Part shown: positions 54,231 to 64,000 of the stretch, in pieces
Numbering within the stretch: position 1 is the stretch's first letter
Layout: each line of letters starts with the position of its first letter
From: Apodemus sylvaticus
Taxonomy: Eukaryota; Chordata; Mammalia; Rodentia; Muridae
Length of the DNA stretch: 64,000 nucleotides
NCBI RefSeq assembly: GCF_947179515.1
Contig: NC_067492.1
Coordinates: forward strand, 12,139,847 to 12,203,846
Reading direction: 5' to 3'
Made by a program: the position numbers and the translations under genes
The notes under the pieces: model-generated
Databases searched by the model: none
The model's input: the letters and a program-made list of their open reading frames with translations, nothing else
Told to the model about the DNA's origin: nothing

Positions 54231-54600
54231 CTGCCCTGTCACTGCTGTGACTAACTTCCTGACCCTGGTGACTCAGACATGCCTGGAGGTCTCAATCTCT
54301 CTTTGGTGAAACCCTGCATGCCCCGTAAAGGAGCCATCAGAGCTTCCCTGCTCTCAAACAGGCAGACTACCTGCCCTGGTGAACTTAGCTCAGACCGCAT
54401 TGCACCCATCTGTCCATCTGTCTATCCGTGTCTCTCTGTCTCTCTCACATTTGTACTCGTGGTGGTGCAATGGTACCCACAACCACACAGCCTCCTAAAA
54501 TGTACCAATGCCCGTCCAACCTCTGCCCTTGGCTCGCCCATCCTTCTGTCTGCTCGCGCCCATAACCCACCATCCTTTCTCTACCACAAAGGCCCTCCTA
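54231..54600. other. Unique stretch, nothing recognised
   Basis: A 126-codon frame (54279-54659) runs into the next SINE and has no domain. Confidence 0.5.
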
Positions 54601-54880
54601 AGGGCTGGCGAGGTGGCTCGTTGAGGAAAATCCCTAGGCTCCTAACCCTGACAACCTGACTTTGAACCCCGGAACCTACATAAAGAAGATGCAGCCGGGT
54701 GGTGTGCACCTGTGATCCCAGGAGAACCTCTGGAAGCTTGCAGGCCAGCCCCCCCTGAGCATGCAGACCCTGCCTCAGAAACAAGATAAAGGTTCAAACC
54801 GACCCGAAAATTAAGGTTGTCCCCTGACCACGCACGTGCCACCCACAGTCACACACACGCACATGCACAGGCAGACACGA
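54601..54880 (+). mobile_element. B3/RSINE-type composite SINE
   Basis: AGGGCTGGCGAGGTGGCTCG...CTGACTTTGAACCCCGGAACCTAC, then CCGGGTGGTGTGCACCTGTGATCCCAGG...ACCCTGCCTCAG...CACACACACGCACATGCACAGGC. A tRNA-like head is joined to a B1-like middle and a CA-rich tail. Confidence 0.68.
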
Positions 54881-54902
54881 TAATCATTATTAATAAATTT
54901 TG

Positions 54903-55013
54903 GAGCCGAGCAGAGGAAAGCGAATCTCTGAGGCCAGCCTGGTCTACTGAGTGAGTTCCAGGTTAGCCAGGCTACGCAGAGAAATCCTGTCTCGAGAATA
55001 AATAAATAAATTC
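54903..55013 (+). mobile_element. B1 SINE with 5' internal deletion
   Basis: GAGCCGAGCAGAGGAAAGCG...CTGAGGCCAGCCTGGTCTACTGAGTGAGTTCCAGGTTAGCCAGGCTACGCAGAGAAATCCTGTCTCG, tail (AATA)n. About 40 nt near the head are missing. Confidence 0.88.
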
Positions 55014-55597
55014 CTAAAAGCAGGAAAGATTTAACTAAATGAAGGGTTTCCCTAAAGCCTCCTACCTGCAGGACAGCAACACTATCCCCCAACAGCAAGA
55101 GGACCCACAAACCTAAGACCATGCACTCTTCTCACTATAGTCTATGGTGCACGTAGCCCTTCTGGAGAGGAGACTCTGAGGGCCTTCTCTGGTGTACACC
55201 AGCACCATACCTGGGGTAACCCCTCTGCCTGCAAACACGGTCCCTGGAGCACCCATTCTCACTGAGTGTCTCAAGTACTCCCACCAGATACAATACACAG
55301 TACCCGGCAGTCAGTTAATGAAATCACACCTGATTTTGCCTCTCACCTGGCTTCCTGTCTCAGATGATCACCACCTCCACAGGATCACTCTGAAAACTAG
55401 GGGAGCACGGTGCCTACACACACTAGGGAAATGACACCTGTCCCCCACCTCCCTGAGCAGGGTTCTTCCCCTCCACTGTTCCTTTCCAGGAACAAATTCC
55501 TTCCATTCTAAGTGGCTGTGCTGTCAGTGCCTTTGGGACCTCCAGGCCACTGCTGCATGCTGAGTTGGGAGAGCCAAACAGCTCTGTGTATCTGAAT
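55014..55597. other. Unique stretch, nothing recognised
   Basis: No repeat family or exon is supported. Confidence 0.5.
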
Positions 55598-55707
55598 TAG
55601 ATATCTCTGTAGCTCAGGCTAGCCTAGACCTTCCTGTGCAGCCTAGGCTAGCCTCAAACTGGTGATCCTCCTGCCCCAGACTCCCAAGTGCTGAGACGAC
55701 AGGTGGA
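55598..55707 (-). mobile_element. Old B1/PB1-like SINE
   Basis: CTGTAGCTCAGGCTAGCCTAGACC...CTAGCCTCAAACTGGTGATCCTCCTGCCCCAGACTCCCAAGTGCTGAGACGACAGGTGG is antisense 7SL-derived sequence, diverged. Confidence 0.7.
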
Positions 55708-56534
55708 CTCCACCACAGCAGCTCCAAGACACCCCTCAGATTCACGTTTCCCCGCCTCACCTGGGCTCAGGTGTGGTCCTTGCCTCGTGCCCCATGATCC
55801 CCACAGAAGACCTAAAGGGGGCCCAGGTTGGAACAAAATACAAAGGAGGTCAGGCACCTAAGAGATAAATGGCGCAGTGCCCAACAAAGATTCCTTTGGA
55901 ACCATGATGAGCAAAGAAAAAAAAAAAAAAAAACCACAGTGTGAAGCCATCGGGCCTCTGGGTAGGGGTGGGGGCTGTTTGTTACACAGCTAGTCAGTCC
56001 TGACTAACACATCCTCCAGCTGGGCCTGAACAAGTAAGTGTAATCATTCAGCCTAGTCAGGGAGCTCGATTGTGAGGCAGAGAATCCAGGCCTGCTATCT
56101 TCAGGTATGCTTGACCTCTCAAGAGTCCAGGACAGCCTCAGGACACCCAAGAAAACCAACAGAAGTCCAGGTGTTTGTCCCCCATGGGTGACCTCTCCTG
56201 AGCTGAACCCAACGAGCCCAGCCCCGGAGAGCACCTGCTCCCCGGCCTGATTCCTACAGACCACCCACCAGCACACGAGAAGAGCCAACTCACCTGCCCC
56301 GTTCCACAACCTAATTCTCACAGCTGATAACAACCTGGGAAACAACGGGACCAAGGCCAGGATGGGAGGCAACTGTGTGGGGTCCCCTCAGTGCCAAATC
56401 ACTGCCAAGGGTCTCTGGGCCACCATGCTTCCCATCAGCCCCCTCCCCACCTGCAAAGCCAGGGGTGAATCAGAGGATTCTAGAACCTGGGATCTTTGGA
56501 AGCTGGTTATTCACCAGCAGAGTTGACTTTTAAA
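55708..56534. other. Unique stretch, A16 run near 55917
   Basis: No exon is supported. A 122-codon minus frame (56004-56372) has no domain. Confidence 0.5.
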
Positions 56535-56546
56535 AGCATCCTGCCA

Positions 56547-56748
56547 GAGGACTGGAGAGGTGGCTCTGGGGTTAAGAGCACTGGCTGCTCTTCCAGAGGA
56601 CCTGAGTTCGGTTCCCGACAACCACATGGTGGCTCACACCAATCTCTGATGCCCTCTTCTGGTGTGTCTGAGGACAGTGATGGTGTACTCATATGCATAA
56701 AACAAACCTTAAATTTAAAAAAACAAACAAACAAACAAAAACAAAAAA
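56547..56748 (+). mobile_element. B2 SINE
   Basis: GAGGACTGGAGAGGTGGCTCTGGGGTTAAGAGCACTGGCTGC...GAGTTCGGTTCCCGACAACC...GATGCCCTCTTCTGGTGTGTC...CATAAAACAAACCTTAAATTTAAAA with an A/CAAA tail. The left flank AGCATCCTGCC (56535-56545) recurs as AGCATTCTGCC after the next B1 (56939-56949). Confidence 0.95.
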
Positions 56749-56938
56749 CAGCCGGGCGGTGATGGCACAGCCGGGCGGTGGTGGTGCACACCTGTAATTC
56801 CAGCACTCTGGGAGGCAGAGGCAGGCGGATTTCTGACTTTGAGGCCAGCCTGGTCTACAGAGTGAGTTCCAGGACAGCCAAGGCTATACAGAGAAACCCT
56901 GTCTCGAAAAAACCAAATCCAAAAAAACAAAACAAAAC
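56749..56938 (+). mobile_element. B1 SINE with duplicated 19-bp head
   Basis: CAGCCGGGCGGTGATGGCA (56749-56767) is followed at once by CAGCCGGGCGGTGGTGGTG (56768-56786) and then a full B1 to AGAAACCCTGTCTCG with an A-rich tail. The intact CpGs suggest youth. Confidence 0.95.
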
Positions 56939-57149
56939 AGCATTCTGCCTGGCTGGGTACGTTAAGACCTTTCAGCACTAATACTACAAAGCTGTTCTTC
57001 ACTCTTTATTGGGAAGGAGCCAAGTCTTCAAAGAGGAAACAGAGAGGTGGGGAGGGAGGAAAGGAGAGAGAAAAAAACTAGACTGAAACTTCCTGTGACA
57101 AGCAGAAGCCTATACCCTAGAATATTCTAGATGCTTGCTTAAAAAAAAC
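56939..57149. other. Short unique spacer, purine-rich
   Basis: GGTGGGGAGGGAGGAAAGGAGAGAG (57046-57070) is purine-rich. Nothing else is seen. Confidence 0.5.
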
Positions 57150-57243
57150 AGGGGGGCCGAGAGGGTCTTACTCTTTAACCCAGGTTAACCTCAAAACTGG
57201 TGTCAATCTTCCTGCCTTGACCTTTTGAGTGCTAAAATGACAA
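57150..57243 (-). mobile_element. Old B1-like SINE fragment
   Basis: GAGAGGGTCTTACTCTTTAACCCAGGTTAACCTCAAAACTGGTGTCAATCTTCCTGCCTTGACCTTTTGAGTGCTAAAATGACAAGG is antisense B1-like and strongly diverged. Confidence 0.65.
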
Positions 57244-57258
57244 GGTTTAAAATACATA

Positions 57259-57440
57259 AGCCGGGCGGTGGTGGTGCACGCCTTTAATCCCAACACTTGG
57301 GAGACAGAGGCAGATGGATTTCTGAGTCAGAGGCCAGCCTGGTCTCCAAAATGAGTTCCAGGACAGCCCAAACTACACAGAGAAACCATTTCTCGAAAAA
57401 CAACAACAACAACAAAAACCCAAAACAAACAAACAAAATA
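57259..57440 (+). mobile_element. B1 SINE
   Basis: AGCCGGGCGGTGGTGGTGCACG to AGAAACCATTTCTCG, then a (CAA)n/(CAAA)n tail. A possible target-site duplication is AAAATACATA / AAAATATATA. Confidence 0.95.
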
Positions 57441-57447
57441 TATATAT

Positions 57448-57598
57448 GGGCTGGGGAGATGGCTCAGCAGTTAAGAGCACTGACTGCTCTTCCCAGCAAC
57501 CGCGTTGGCGGCTCACAACCATCCATAATGAGATCCGACGCCCTCTTCTGGGGTGTCTGACTTACATAAAATAAATAAATAGTCTTTAATAATAAATA
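57448..57598 (+). mobile_element. B2 SINE with 22-bp internal deletion
   Basis: GGGCTGGGGAGATGGCTCAGCAGTTAAGAGCACTGACTGCTCTT is joined directly to CCCAGCAACCGCGTTGGCGGC. The B box region (CCAGAGGTCCTGAGTTCAATT) is missing. The 3' part is intact, including GCCCTCTTCTGG (57540-57551). Confidence 0.93.
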
Positions 57599-57623
57599 GA
57601 CAGACAGACAGACAGACAGACAG
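57598..57623. repeat. (CAGA)n tetranucleotide repeat
   Basis: About 6 GACA units sit between the B2 tail and the next B1. Confidence 0.95.
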
Positions 57624-57784
57624 TAGTTGGGCATGGTGCACAGGCCTTTAATCCCAGCACTGAGGAGGCAGAAGCAGGTGGATCTCTTGTGAGTTTGAAG
57701 CTAGCCTGGTCTACAGAGTGAGTTCCAGGACAGCCAGGGTGCTAGACATAGAGAAACCCTGTTTCGGAAAAAAACAAACAAATA
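57624..57784 (+). mobile_element. B1 SINE
   Basis: TAGTTGGGCATGGTGCACAGGCCTTTAATCCCAGCAC to AGAAACCCTGTTTCGG with an A-rich tail. Confidence 0.93.
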
Positions 57785-57964
57785 AGTAACAGGCCCTAGA
57801 AGAAGAGGGAACATGAGCACGGAGTGTTTATAAATGGCAGCCGGTGGTTTCTAACTTCCCTCTGGCCTCGGGGTCTTTTTGCATCAGTCCAGTCCCCCTG
57901 CCTGAAAAGCCCTTCCCCCAGCCAGCGATGCCACACCTCTCACATAGACTCCCTTAAGCCAGCA

Positions 57965-58170
57965 GCTTACTGGCCTTAGTAGCTGTTTGCTGTCTCTCAA
58001 GCACTCACAACAGTGGCTGCGTTTATCTGTTGAATGAATACCTTGCCTCCCTTAACCCCAACATCAAGGCTGAAAGGAAGTCCTCACAATCCTCCCTCTC
58101 CAGATAAGGCAGTCATCTGGGAAGCTGCAGAGGCAGGATTGCAGATCACCTGTCTGATGTCAAGTCTGTG
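57965..58170 (-). mobile_element. MIR-like fragment (possible)
   Basis: CATCTGGGAAGCTGCAGAGGCAGGATTGCAGATCACC and upstream AAGTCCTCACAATCCTCCCTCTCCAGATAAGGCA show antisense MIR order at low identity. Confidence 0.4.
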
Positions 58171-58312
58171 TCACACACAGCAGCGTCTGATCTCCTGGCT
58201 CTTACCATGCACAGCATGCCTTACCCATGGCAGAGGTGAGGAGGTGGATCCGTAAGATAGGAACAACTTCAACCCCAGAAACCTCTGCTTCGCCACCCAC
58301 CTCGGTCTGGAG

Positions 58313-58319
58313 ACACACA

Positions 58320-58397
<78 letters not shown>
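58313..58397. repeat. (CA)n(GA)n compound microsatellite
   Basis: CA units (58313-58336) switch to about 30 GA units (58337-58397). Long purine/pyrimidine mirror repeat. Confidence 0.98.
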
Positions 58398-59198
58398 AGG
58401 TACCTCTAACACCCACCACAGCCCCCTCTGGTTAGGGCTCTGCTGGGAGGCAGAGTGACCTTTTCAAAGGCGTACCCACCCCTAGATCACCTGGAGATAG
58501 ATACACTAGCTACCGATTCACCAGAGAGAGGAGAGAGGACTAGAAATTCCCACTCCCCCTTTCTCTGTTATGAGGCTTGGCCCAGCTGTCGTTCGTCCTG
58601 AGGAAAACAGGAAGGCAGAAGGCAGAAGAAAATGAGGCTCTCAGTTTGAGCAGCCCAGATCCTGGTCCTGAGAGGGAAGATGCGGGTCACAGTTGGAGTA
58701 TCTTCCCTCAGTTCCTGGTGGCAGGGCCAGCAGGCAGACCCCGTGGGAACTCACTTCCTGGTGACAGTCTGCATGCACCACCACCACCAAGAAAGTACGC
58801 AAACATTTAAACAGTTAAAACAGATACAAATTCCACCGATAAAAATGGGGAGTTGCCAACGACGGAGAGGAAGCTAAATGCCTAACAACGGGGGTGGGGG
58901 TGGGTGGACACTGGTCTGCCCACGACATTAGTACAGTACACTTCAAGATGGGAAAATTACATAGCAGGGAGAAGAGAGCAGGGCAGTCACACGCGTGTGG
59001 ATGGAAAGCGACCTCCAAATACAGTGTCTAGTAACAATGCAGAATTGTATGCTCCAGAGTGCTCAAGAAGGAAAACCAAGAAGAAAGACAACAGGATTGG
59101 CCTTGAAAGATGACCACCAAAGACTCTAGAAGCATGAGGTAAAGCTCAGCCTTTCCCTGCATTTTGGATGCATATGGTAATACACATGCGATTCAATT
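58398..59198. other. Unique stretch, nothing recognised
   Basis: No repeat family or exon is supported. Confidence 0.5.
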
Positions 59199-59199
59199 A

Positions 59200-59244
59200 C
59201 ATATATATATATATATATACACACACACATATATATATATATAT
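59200..59244. repeat. (AT)n(AC)n(AT)n tract, cruciform-prone
   Basis: Ten AT units, five AC units and eight AT units. The two AT arms can pair around the AC loop. Confidence 0.95.
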
Positions 59245-59446
59245 AAAATCATATAGATGATTATTTTTAAGTACCCCTGGAGAAATTCTTCTAAACTGCC
59301 TGAAACAATATTACAGCCTCAACTCAGGAACTCTGCAGTCACCCCTAACGTTCCCAAGTATTCTGCATACCTCAGGTGACTGCCCCTCTTTAAACAGAAA
59401 AGACCTTTACTTAAAAAAAAAAAGTGTTTTTTGGTTTGGGGGGGAG

Positions 59447-59575
59447 GAGGAGACAAGTTTGTGTGTGTGTAGGTCAGGACAACTTGCAGGAGTCTCTCCC
59501 TCCACCCAAGGATCGTACTCGGGAAGTAGGGCTTGGCGGCAACTGACTTTAAGCTCTGAGCCATCTTGGCTGCCC
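59447..59575 (-). mobile_element. B3-type SINE fragment
   Basis: GTTTGTGTGTGTGTAGGTCAGGACAACTTGCAGGAGTC...GATCGTACTCGGGAAGTAGGGCTTGGCGGCAACTGAC...GAGCCATCTTGGCTGCCC. Confidence 0.8.
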
Positions 59576-59639
59576 ATAATCCTTCCATTTCTACAGAGCT
59601 GACTCAGGGGCCTCTCTCTCATCATGAAAACTGTTCCTG

Positions 59640-59835
59640 ACTGTGTGCTAGCTGCCCTACTACCAGAACCCATGTCGATATCTGAATTGTCACCATAAGA
59701 AATGAGGTGAACTGTCATCCTGCGCATGGAGATAAAGCCAAGGCCCCTCAGGGAAAGCAAGGGGCCCAAAGTCACACAGCCAGGAAGTTGTCACCTCAGG
59801 CTCCAGCCCTGCTCCACGTGACTCCGGTAAAACCC
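59640..59835 (-). mobile_element. MIR SINE, diverged
   Basis: GATAAAGCCAAGGCCCCTCAGGGAAAGCAAGGGGCCCAAAGTCACACAGCCAGGAAGTTG matches the antisense MIR core (AGGCTCAGAGAGG...GCCCAAGGTCACACAGCTAGTAAGTG). Confidence 0.65.
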
Positions 59836-62040
59836 AAGTTTGTTCTGCCCCACGGTGGGTGGGGGCACTGCAAGGCTATGCTGCCCTGCAATAGCTCGTT
59901 TAATCCCTTAATCAAGGGTGTAACTAGACCATCTCAAATATCCATTCCAATGAATGCCAGGCTGGTCCCCTAGGAGAGAGGTAAGGGAGGGGGAAGTGCC
60001 CTGGGGGCACTTCACTTTTGGAATAATTCAACTCCTGTGCTCCCCACAAAATGCCCAGAAAGTCCTAAGCCACCCAGGGTCCCAAAAGCACAAGGCTCTC
60101 CTGTGGACCCAGTAGGAGAGCACCTAGCAAAACACCTTCTGCCAGGAAGGACACCGGTGGTCAGACTGAGCAGCTGACTTAAATGCACTGACTTCCTACA
60201 GCCTGTGGAAGGCAGGCCACCCTGCCTGGCCACAGAGAATGCTGTATATATACTCCTTCCCGTCCTGACCATCCCTGCCCCCATTTCTGAACACACGACT
60301 ACCTACAAACAAATTTGATGTACTCCGATATCTACTCATGACATAAAAAAAAAAAGTGTGATTACTAAATGGCAGAATCATGAGAGGAGGAGAGGATGGG
60401 CGGACAGAGGAGGGACCTACGTGGCAAAGTAGAAAAAAAAAAAGTCAGCTCATATTCCAGCATCTGTGTGGACATAGATGGGATCCCTGCGGATTGGAGG
60501 GTTTCAGTCTCAAGGGGAAAAAAAAAAATCCCCAGCACCTGGAGGTGACACTTAGCCAGAAAAGGGCCCTGCAGTAGATCTCAGAAGCATTTTGCTGAAA
60601 CTAAATCCAAGTTCATATAACGGATGCTCAGACACCCCGGAGGGAAAAGAGCCACAGACAGGCACAGCCAGATTCCCAAAGATGTTGGAGTCAAGCAGCA
60701 GCGCAGACAATGCGAACGGCAGCCCTGGAGGAACGAAGGAGGCTGAAGAATAGAGGCTCCTCCTGTCCCCTGTGCCCGAATGCCCTGCTCAGCAAGCAAA
60801 CGAAGAAAGGACTTTGCAGATCAGACCCGCCATTTTTTTTTTTTTTGTACTTCTTTGGTGCAGTGGAAACAAAAGCTAAAGACAAAAGACATACACGTCT
60901 AGCAGGTGATCAAATTTTAGCCAAGCAACCAAACGGCAAGATGGATGCCTGTCCTCTCCAACGAGGACACTTCTACGAAAATCTGGGCTCACTGTAGGTT
61001 CCAACCTATATAAGAAGGTAGGCAGCCGCGCTGAGCCCAGGAAGGCTCACGGATGGGTAAGTACAAATGCAGATGGGCAGGCCCTTCCTCAAGGAGGTCT
61101 AGCTTCTGTCCTTCAGGAAGGACCCCCATGATCCCGCCCACAGACGCTAGAGACCTCCCCCTTTGTTGACAAGCATTCTGGATCCAAAGTCTTTCCTAAA
61201 TCCGTCAAAGCTGGCCTTGCTTCTGCCGGGGTTTAATCAGTAACCGGACCAGTAGACAGACAGCACAGGGCAAGCTCTGACCTTACCCCACGGAGGGCAA
61301 AGTTCACAGGCAGGTCAGGGGAGGGGTGTCAAGTCTGGTGGTACCAGACTCCCTTTTTAGGTCTCCTGCCCTCAGGGAACTTAAGTGTGTCGCCAGCTGG
61401 AAAGCTGTGCCAGAAGGGACTGAGAGACCCCAGAAACTTGGCTTGCACCCTAGCACGGGGCAGCTGGGGTCCAGGAAGCCTTTCTATCCCTCACGATTCA
61501 GGTGTAGACAGCCGACTCAGTGGATAGTTTGGGCAAAGGGGTGGATTGTTTGTTGACAGATTTAAATCCTGATCAGTCACTCCGGGGTCCCGTTCCTGAA
61601 GTCCACACAATTAAATGGATATGCCCCCCCCCAAAACAATTCTAAAACTGAGCTTCTTACGGGCAACGTACATCTCACTCACGTGCCTCTGGGAGACACA
61701 CTTCCACATGGGTAACTAGAGGCTGGGCCAGGGGCTACAAATGGTTTTCTGGGAATGAACTGCACTCAAATTCACCTTTGTTTCATTTGAGCAAATATTT
61801 CTCAATACAGTGGTTGGGCCGCACTATAAAATGCAGACAGGTTACATAATGCCCAGGCTTAAGGGAACCCCAAGGAGGCTCCTCCACTTCCCAGGAAATG
61901 GACACAAAGCAAATATCTCAACATGGGACAAAATCCCCAGCAGCAAACCCCAACCCCACCTCTGGCCTGGAGGCCACTGCTCCAGGCCCTAGCGGCCACA
62001 CCTCCATCCACACGGGCGGGGGGAGGGGGGAGCCACACAC
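59836..62040. other. Unique stretch, nothing firmly recognised
   Basis: Short A-runs (60345-60355, 60431-60442, 60520-60528) and a T15 run (60833-60846). 60700-60950 has CpG-containing, repeat-free sequence with no supported exon. Confidence 0.5.
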
Positions 62041-62079
62041 CTCCACTAGAGGCCTCCACTGGAGGCCCCCACTGGTGCC
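62041..62079. repeat. 13-bp direct repeat, three copies
   Basis: CTCCACTAGAGGC, CTCCACTGGAGGC and CCCCACTGGTGCC in tandem. Copies 1 and 2 differ at one base. Each unit is itself a short inverted repeat. Confidence 0.9.
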
Positions 62080-64000
62080 CCCACAAAGCATGAGCTACAC
62101 TGACGGAATTCCCCAGTGCCAGGTGAAGAAAGAGAAGGGCAGGATTACACTAGCCTGAGCCATGTTTCCAATTTCTTTTTCCCTATTTTCTGACACACAA
62201 CAAGGCTCCACCAAGACCAGACTTGCGCCTCTGATAACCCGGGGGCTACACATCGGACTCACATGTTCCCCGGAGGCAGCCCCCCCACACACACACACAC
62301 CTCAGCTGACGTGAGTGGGCTGGGGGGGAACCTGGCCGCTGGAGACTCTCCAGTCTGATTCCTTTCTGCTCTCTCCCAACAGACAGACCACTAGAGCAGC
62401 CAGAGAAAGTGGGGGGGATGGGGGTCTAGCCTGAGGTAGCCAAAGATCGACTAGCCACACAGTGACTGTGCTCAGGAGGATGACGGAATGTCCTGTCCTT
62501 CCTACAGCGGATCACCAGTCCTCTCAACTATTGCCCTTTGCTGACAACTCCTTGGCATTTTGGGGGATGGCAGGAAAGAGAGCCTGAAAAGACACCCTCC
62601 CCCACCCAGCCAGGTACCGATGCTAAAGCCAAACCTGGGGTCTCCAGAGCCCAGGGAAGGTTACCAGGCACCTCTGGGACCTGAAACCCTCCGTCCTAGC
62701 CAATCGAATGGAGATCAAGGCCGAGGCCTATGACTCAAGGCAGGTTTAAGAACACACATCAGTCTGAGAGAAAAACCAGGGCCGCCTCCCGGCAACCCTC
62801 AATCCTCCTGGGGACAAAGTCTGCAGTTACTGCACCAACATGCCCACAGCCTAGAAAAAAAAAAAAATAGGTGCTGCTTTGAAGTACCTCAGAGCCAAAA
62901 TTCAGAATAAATGTCCTCCCAGAATAAATGTATCGCCAAGGGGTAGGGGAAACAGACTCGAGTAGGGTGTCTAGGCTAACTTTTCCCCCCCTCCCCATTC
63001 CTAGGAGCATGTGTCACAGTTTGTGACACACCACCAAGGGAACATGGATGCCGAGGCAATGTCTACACACGCCACACATTTGTGGCATGCATGTAAGCAA
63101 CACCCTGTTTCCTGGCTGAGCTTTCTTGGCACAGGTGTAAGAAAGGCAGTGTGTACTCTGCGCTCTCTCCCATGATGTTTACTAAACACCACGAAGTCTG
63201 CTTGTGTGTGTGTGTTGGGGGGGGGGGGTATGGTATGTTCTAGACACGAAGGGGGCCCCTACAAAGATAGGTTCCCCAAGCGCCAGGCTAAGGCCCAGCC
63301 AGAGCCTGTATTTGAAACTGCCCTTGTTGGAAAACACAAAGCATCCTGTTTAGTAGGCCCTGCCCACCGCCCCCACTCCCCCTCCTCGACCCCACCACAG
63401 CTGTCTGTCCCCAGGAGGAAGGCGGCCACCATTTGCAGATTCGATTTCCGAAAGCAACTAGTAAGATCCTTTCTCCATCTCTTCCCGCTGACCTGGCCCT
63501 GGCCACTCAGAAAAAAAAAAAAAAAAGCTGTAACAAAACAGGACGCAGCCACAAAACATGCTTACACACGCTCCACAGACAACGCAAGGGCAGGCTGGGC
63601 AAGCCAGCTTCTTCTACCCAGAGAACTCGACTATGCCAGGGTCTGAGCGGGTCCAGGACCTCGGCCCCCTTCCCCCCTCTCCAACCTCCAAACGTGAGAA
63701 GAAGATTTTTAGAAAGGGCAGGCACCCGGTTTTGCCTTGCCAGGCCCGACAGAAAAAAAAAGGATCAAGACAGGCTGAAGCAAGCGCAGGAGTTGCTTTC
63801 TGGAAATTGTTGGCGCTGGGGGGGTCACGGTTTTTATGAAGGAGAGGGTTGCGTTTTGTTCACTCCTGCAGCTCAGATCCAGATGGGCAACGAGTTCAGA
63901 ACAACACACCACTCTCCTCGGGGCCCAGTCTAAGGTTCACCAGGGTCCCAGACATCGGAAGAAGTCCCCAAGCACTCAGCCTGGGTGGGCAAAGTGTCCA
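62080..64000. other. Unique stretch to the window end, no gene recognised
   Basis: A short (CA)n at 62288-62301, an A-run at 62856-62868, a G12 run at 63217-63228 after (GT)n, and an A15 run at 63511-63525. Overlapping frames on both strands at 63206-63933 (up to 166 codons) cross these runs and show no domain. Confidence 0.5.

Overview
The window looks like rodent nuclear DNA, most probably mouse (genus Mus). Full-length B1 (tRNA-free, 7SL-like) SINEs, B2, B3, B4/RSINE-type and ID-like SINEs occur throughout. Several B1 and B2 copies keep long A-rich tails and 9-16 bp target-site duplications. Rodent LTR-type repeats, older mammal-wide MIR fragments and many long microsatellites complete the picture. 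I see no bacterial, phage or plasmid feature.

No protein-coding exon, rRNA, functional tRNA, snoRNA or miRNA gene could be supported. The open frames are short (the longest is 224 codons and runs into a SINE), fall in microsatellites or SINEs, or lack splice context and recognisable domains. The window is best read as intronic or intergenic DNA. I cannot name the host gene or locus.

Layout. 1-7 kb: a B4-type SINE, a long (TC)n tract, two minus-strand B3 copies and a mostly unique stretch with RFX-like sites. 7-12 kb: B1, B3 and RSINE copies plus a CpG-containing segment that is open on both strands. 12-17 kb: largely unique, with a perfect CRE and a possible conserved element near 14.4-14.7 kb. 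17-22 kb: B1 copies, an ERV1-like LTR fragment, a (CT)n tract and MIR. 22-26 kb: mostly unique. 26-28.5 kb: LTR-type repeats, including a three-level nest (old repeat, ERVK-like solo LTR, B2) with target-site duplications readable for the two inner insertions. 28.5-40 kb: microsatellites, RSINE/B2/B1 copies, and unique DNA with a perfect X-box near 30.4 kb and a second CRE near 37.4 kb. 40-48 kb: SINEs, a MaLR-like remnant, a 430-bp tetranucleotide array and a 680-bp TG-rich array with an internal duplication. 48-56 kb: mostly unique, with a hAT-Charlie URR1-type DNA transposon. 56.5-57.8 kb: a dense SINE cluster. 58-64 kb: mostly unique, with simple repeats.

There are no genes here to work together. 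What biology can be read is the order of transposon insertions and a few exact transcription-factor-site matches (CRE, YY1, RFX X-box, CTCF-like sequence carried by B2). These are motif matches only. Repeat family names come from remembered consensus features, so subfamily calls are tentative and boundaries are good to about 5-20 bp unless a target-site duplication is quoted.
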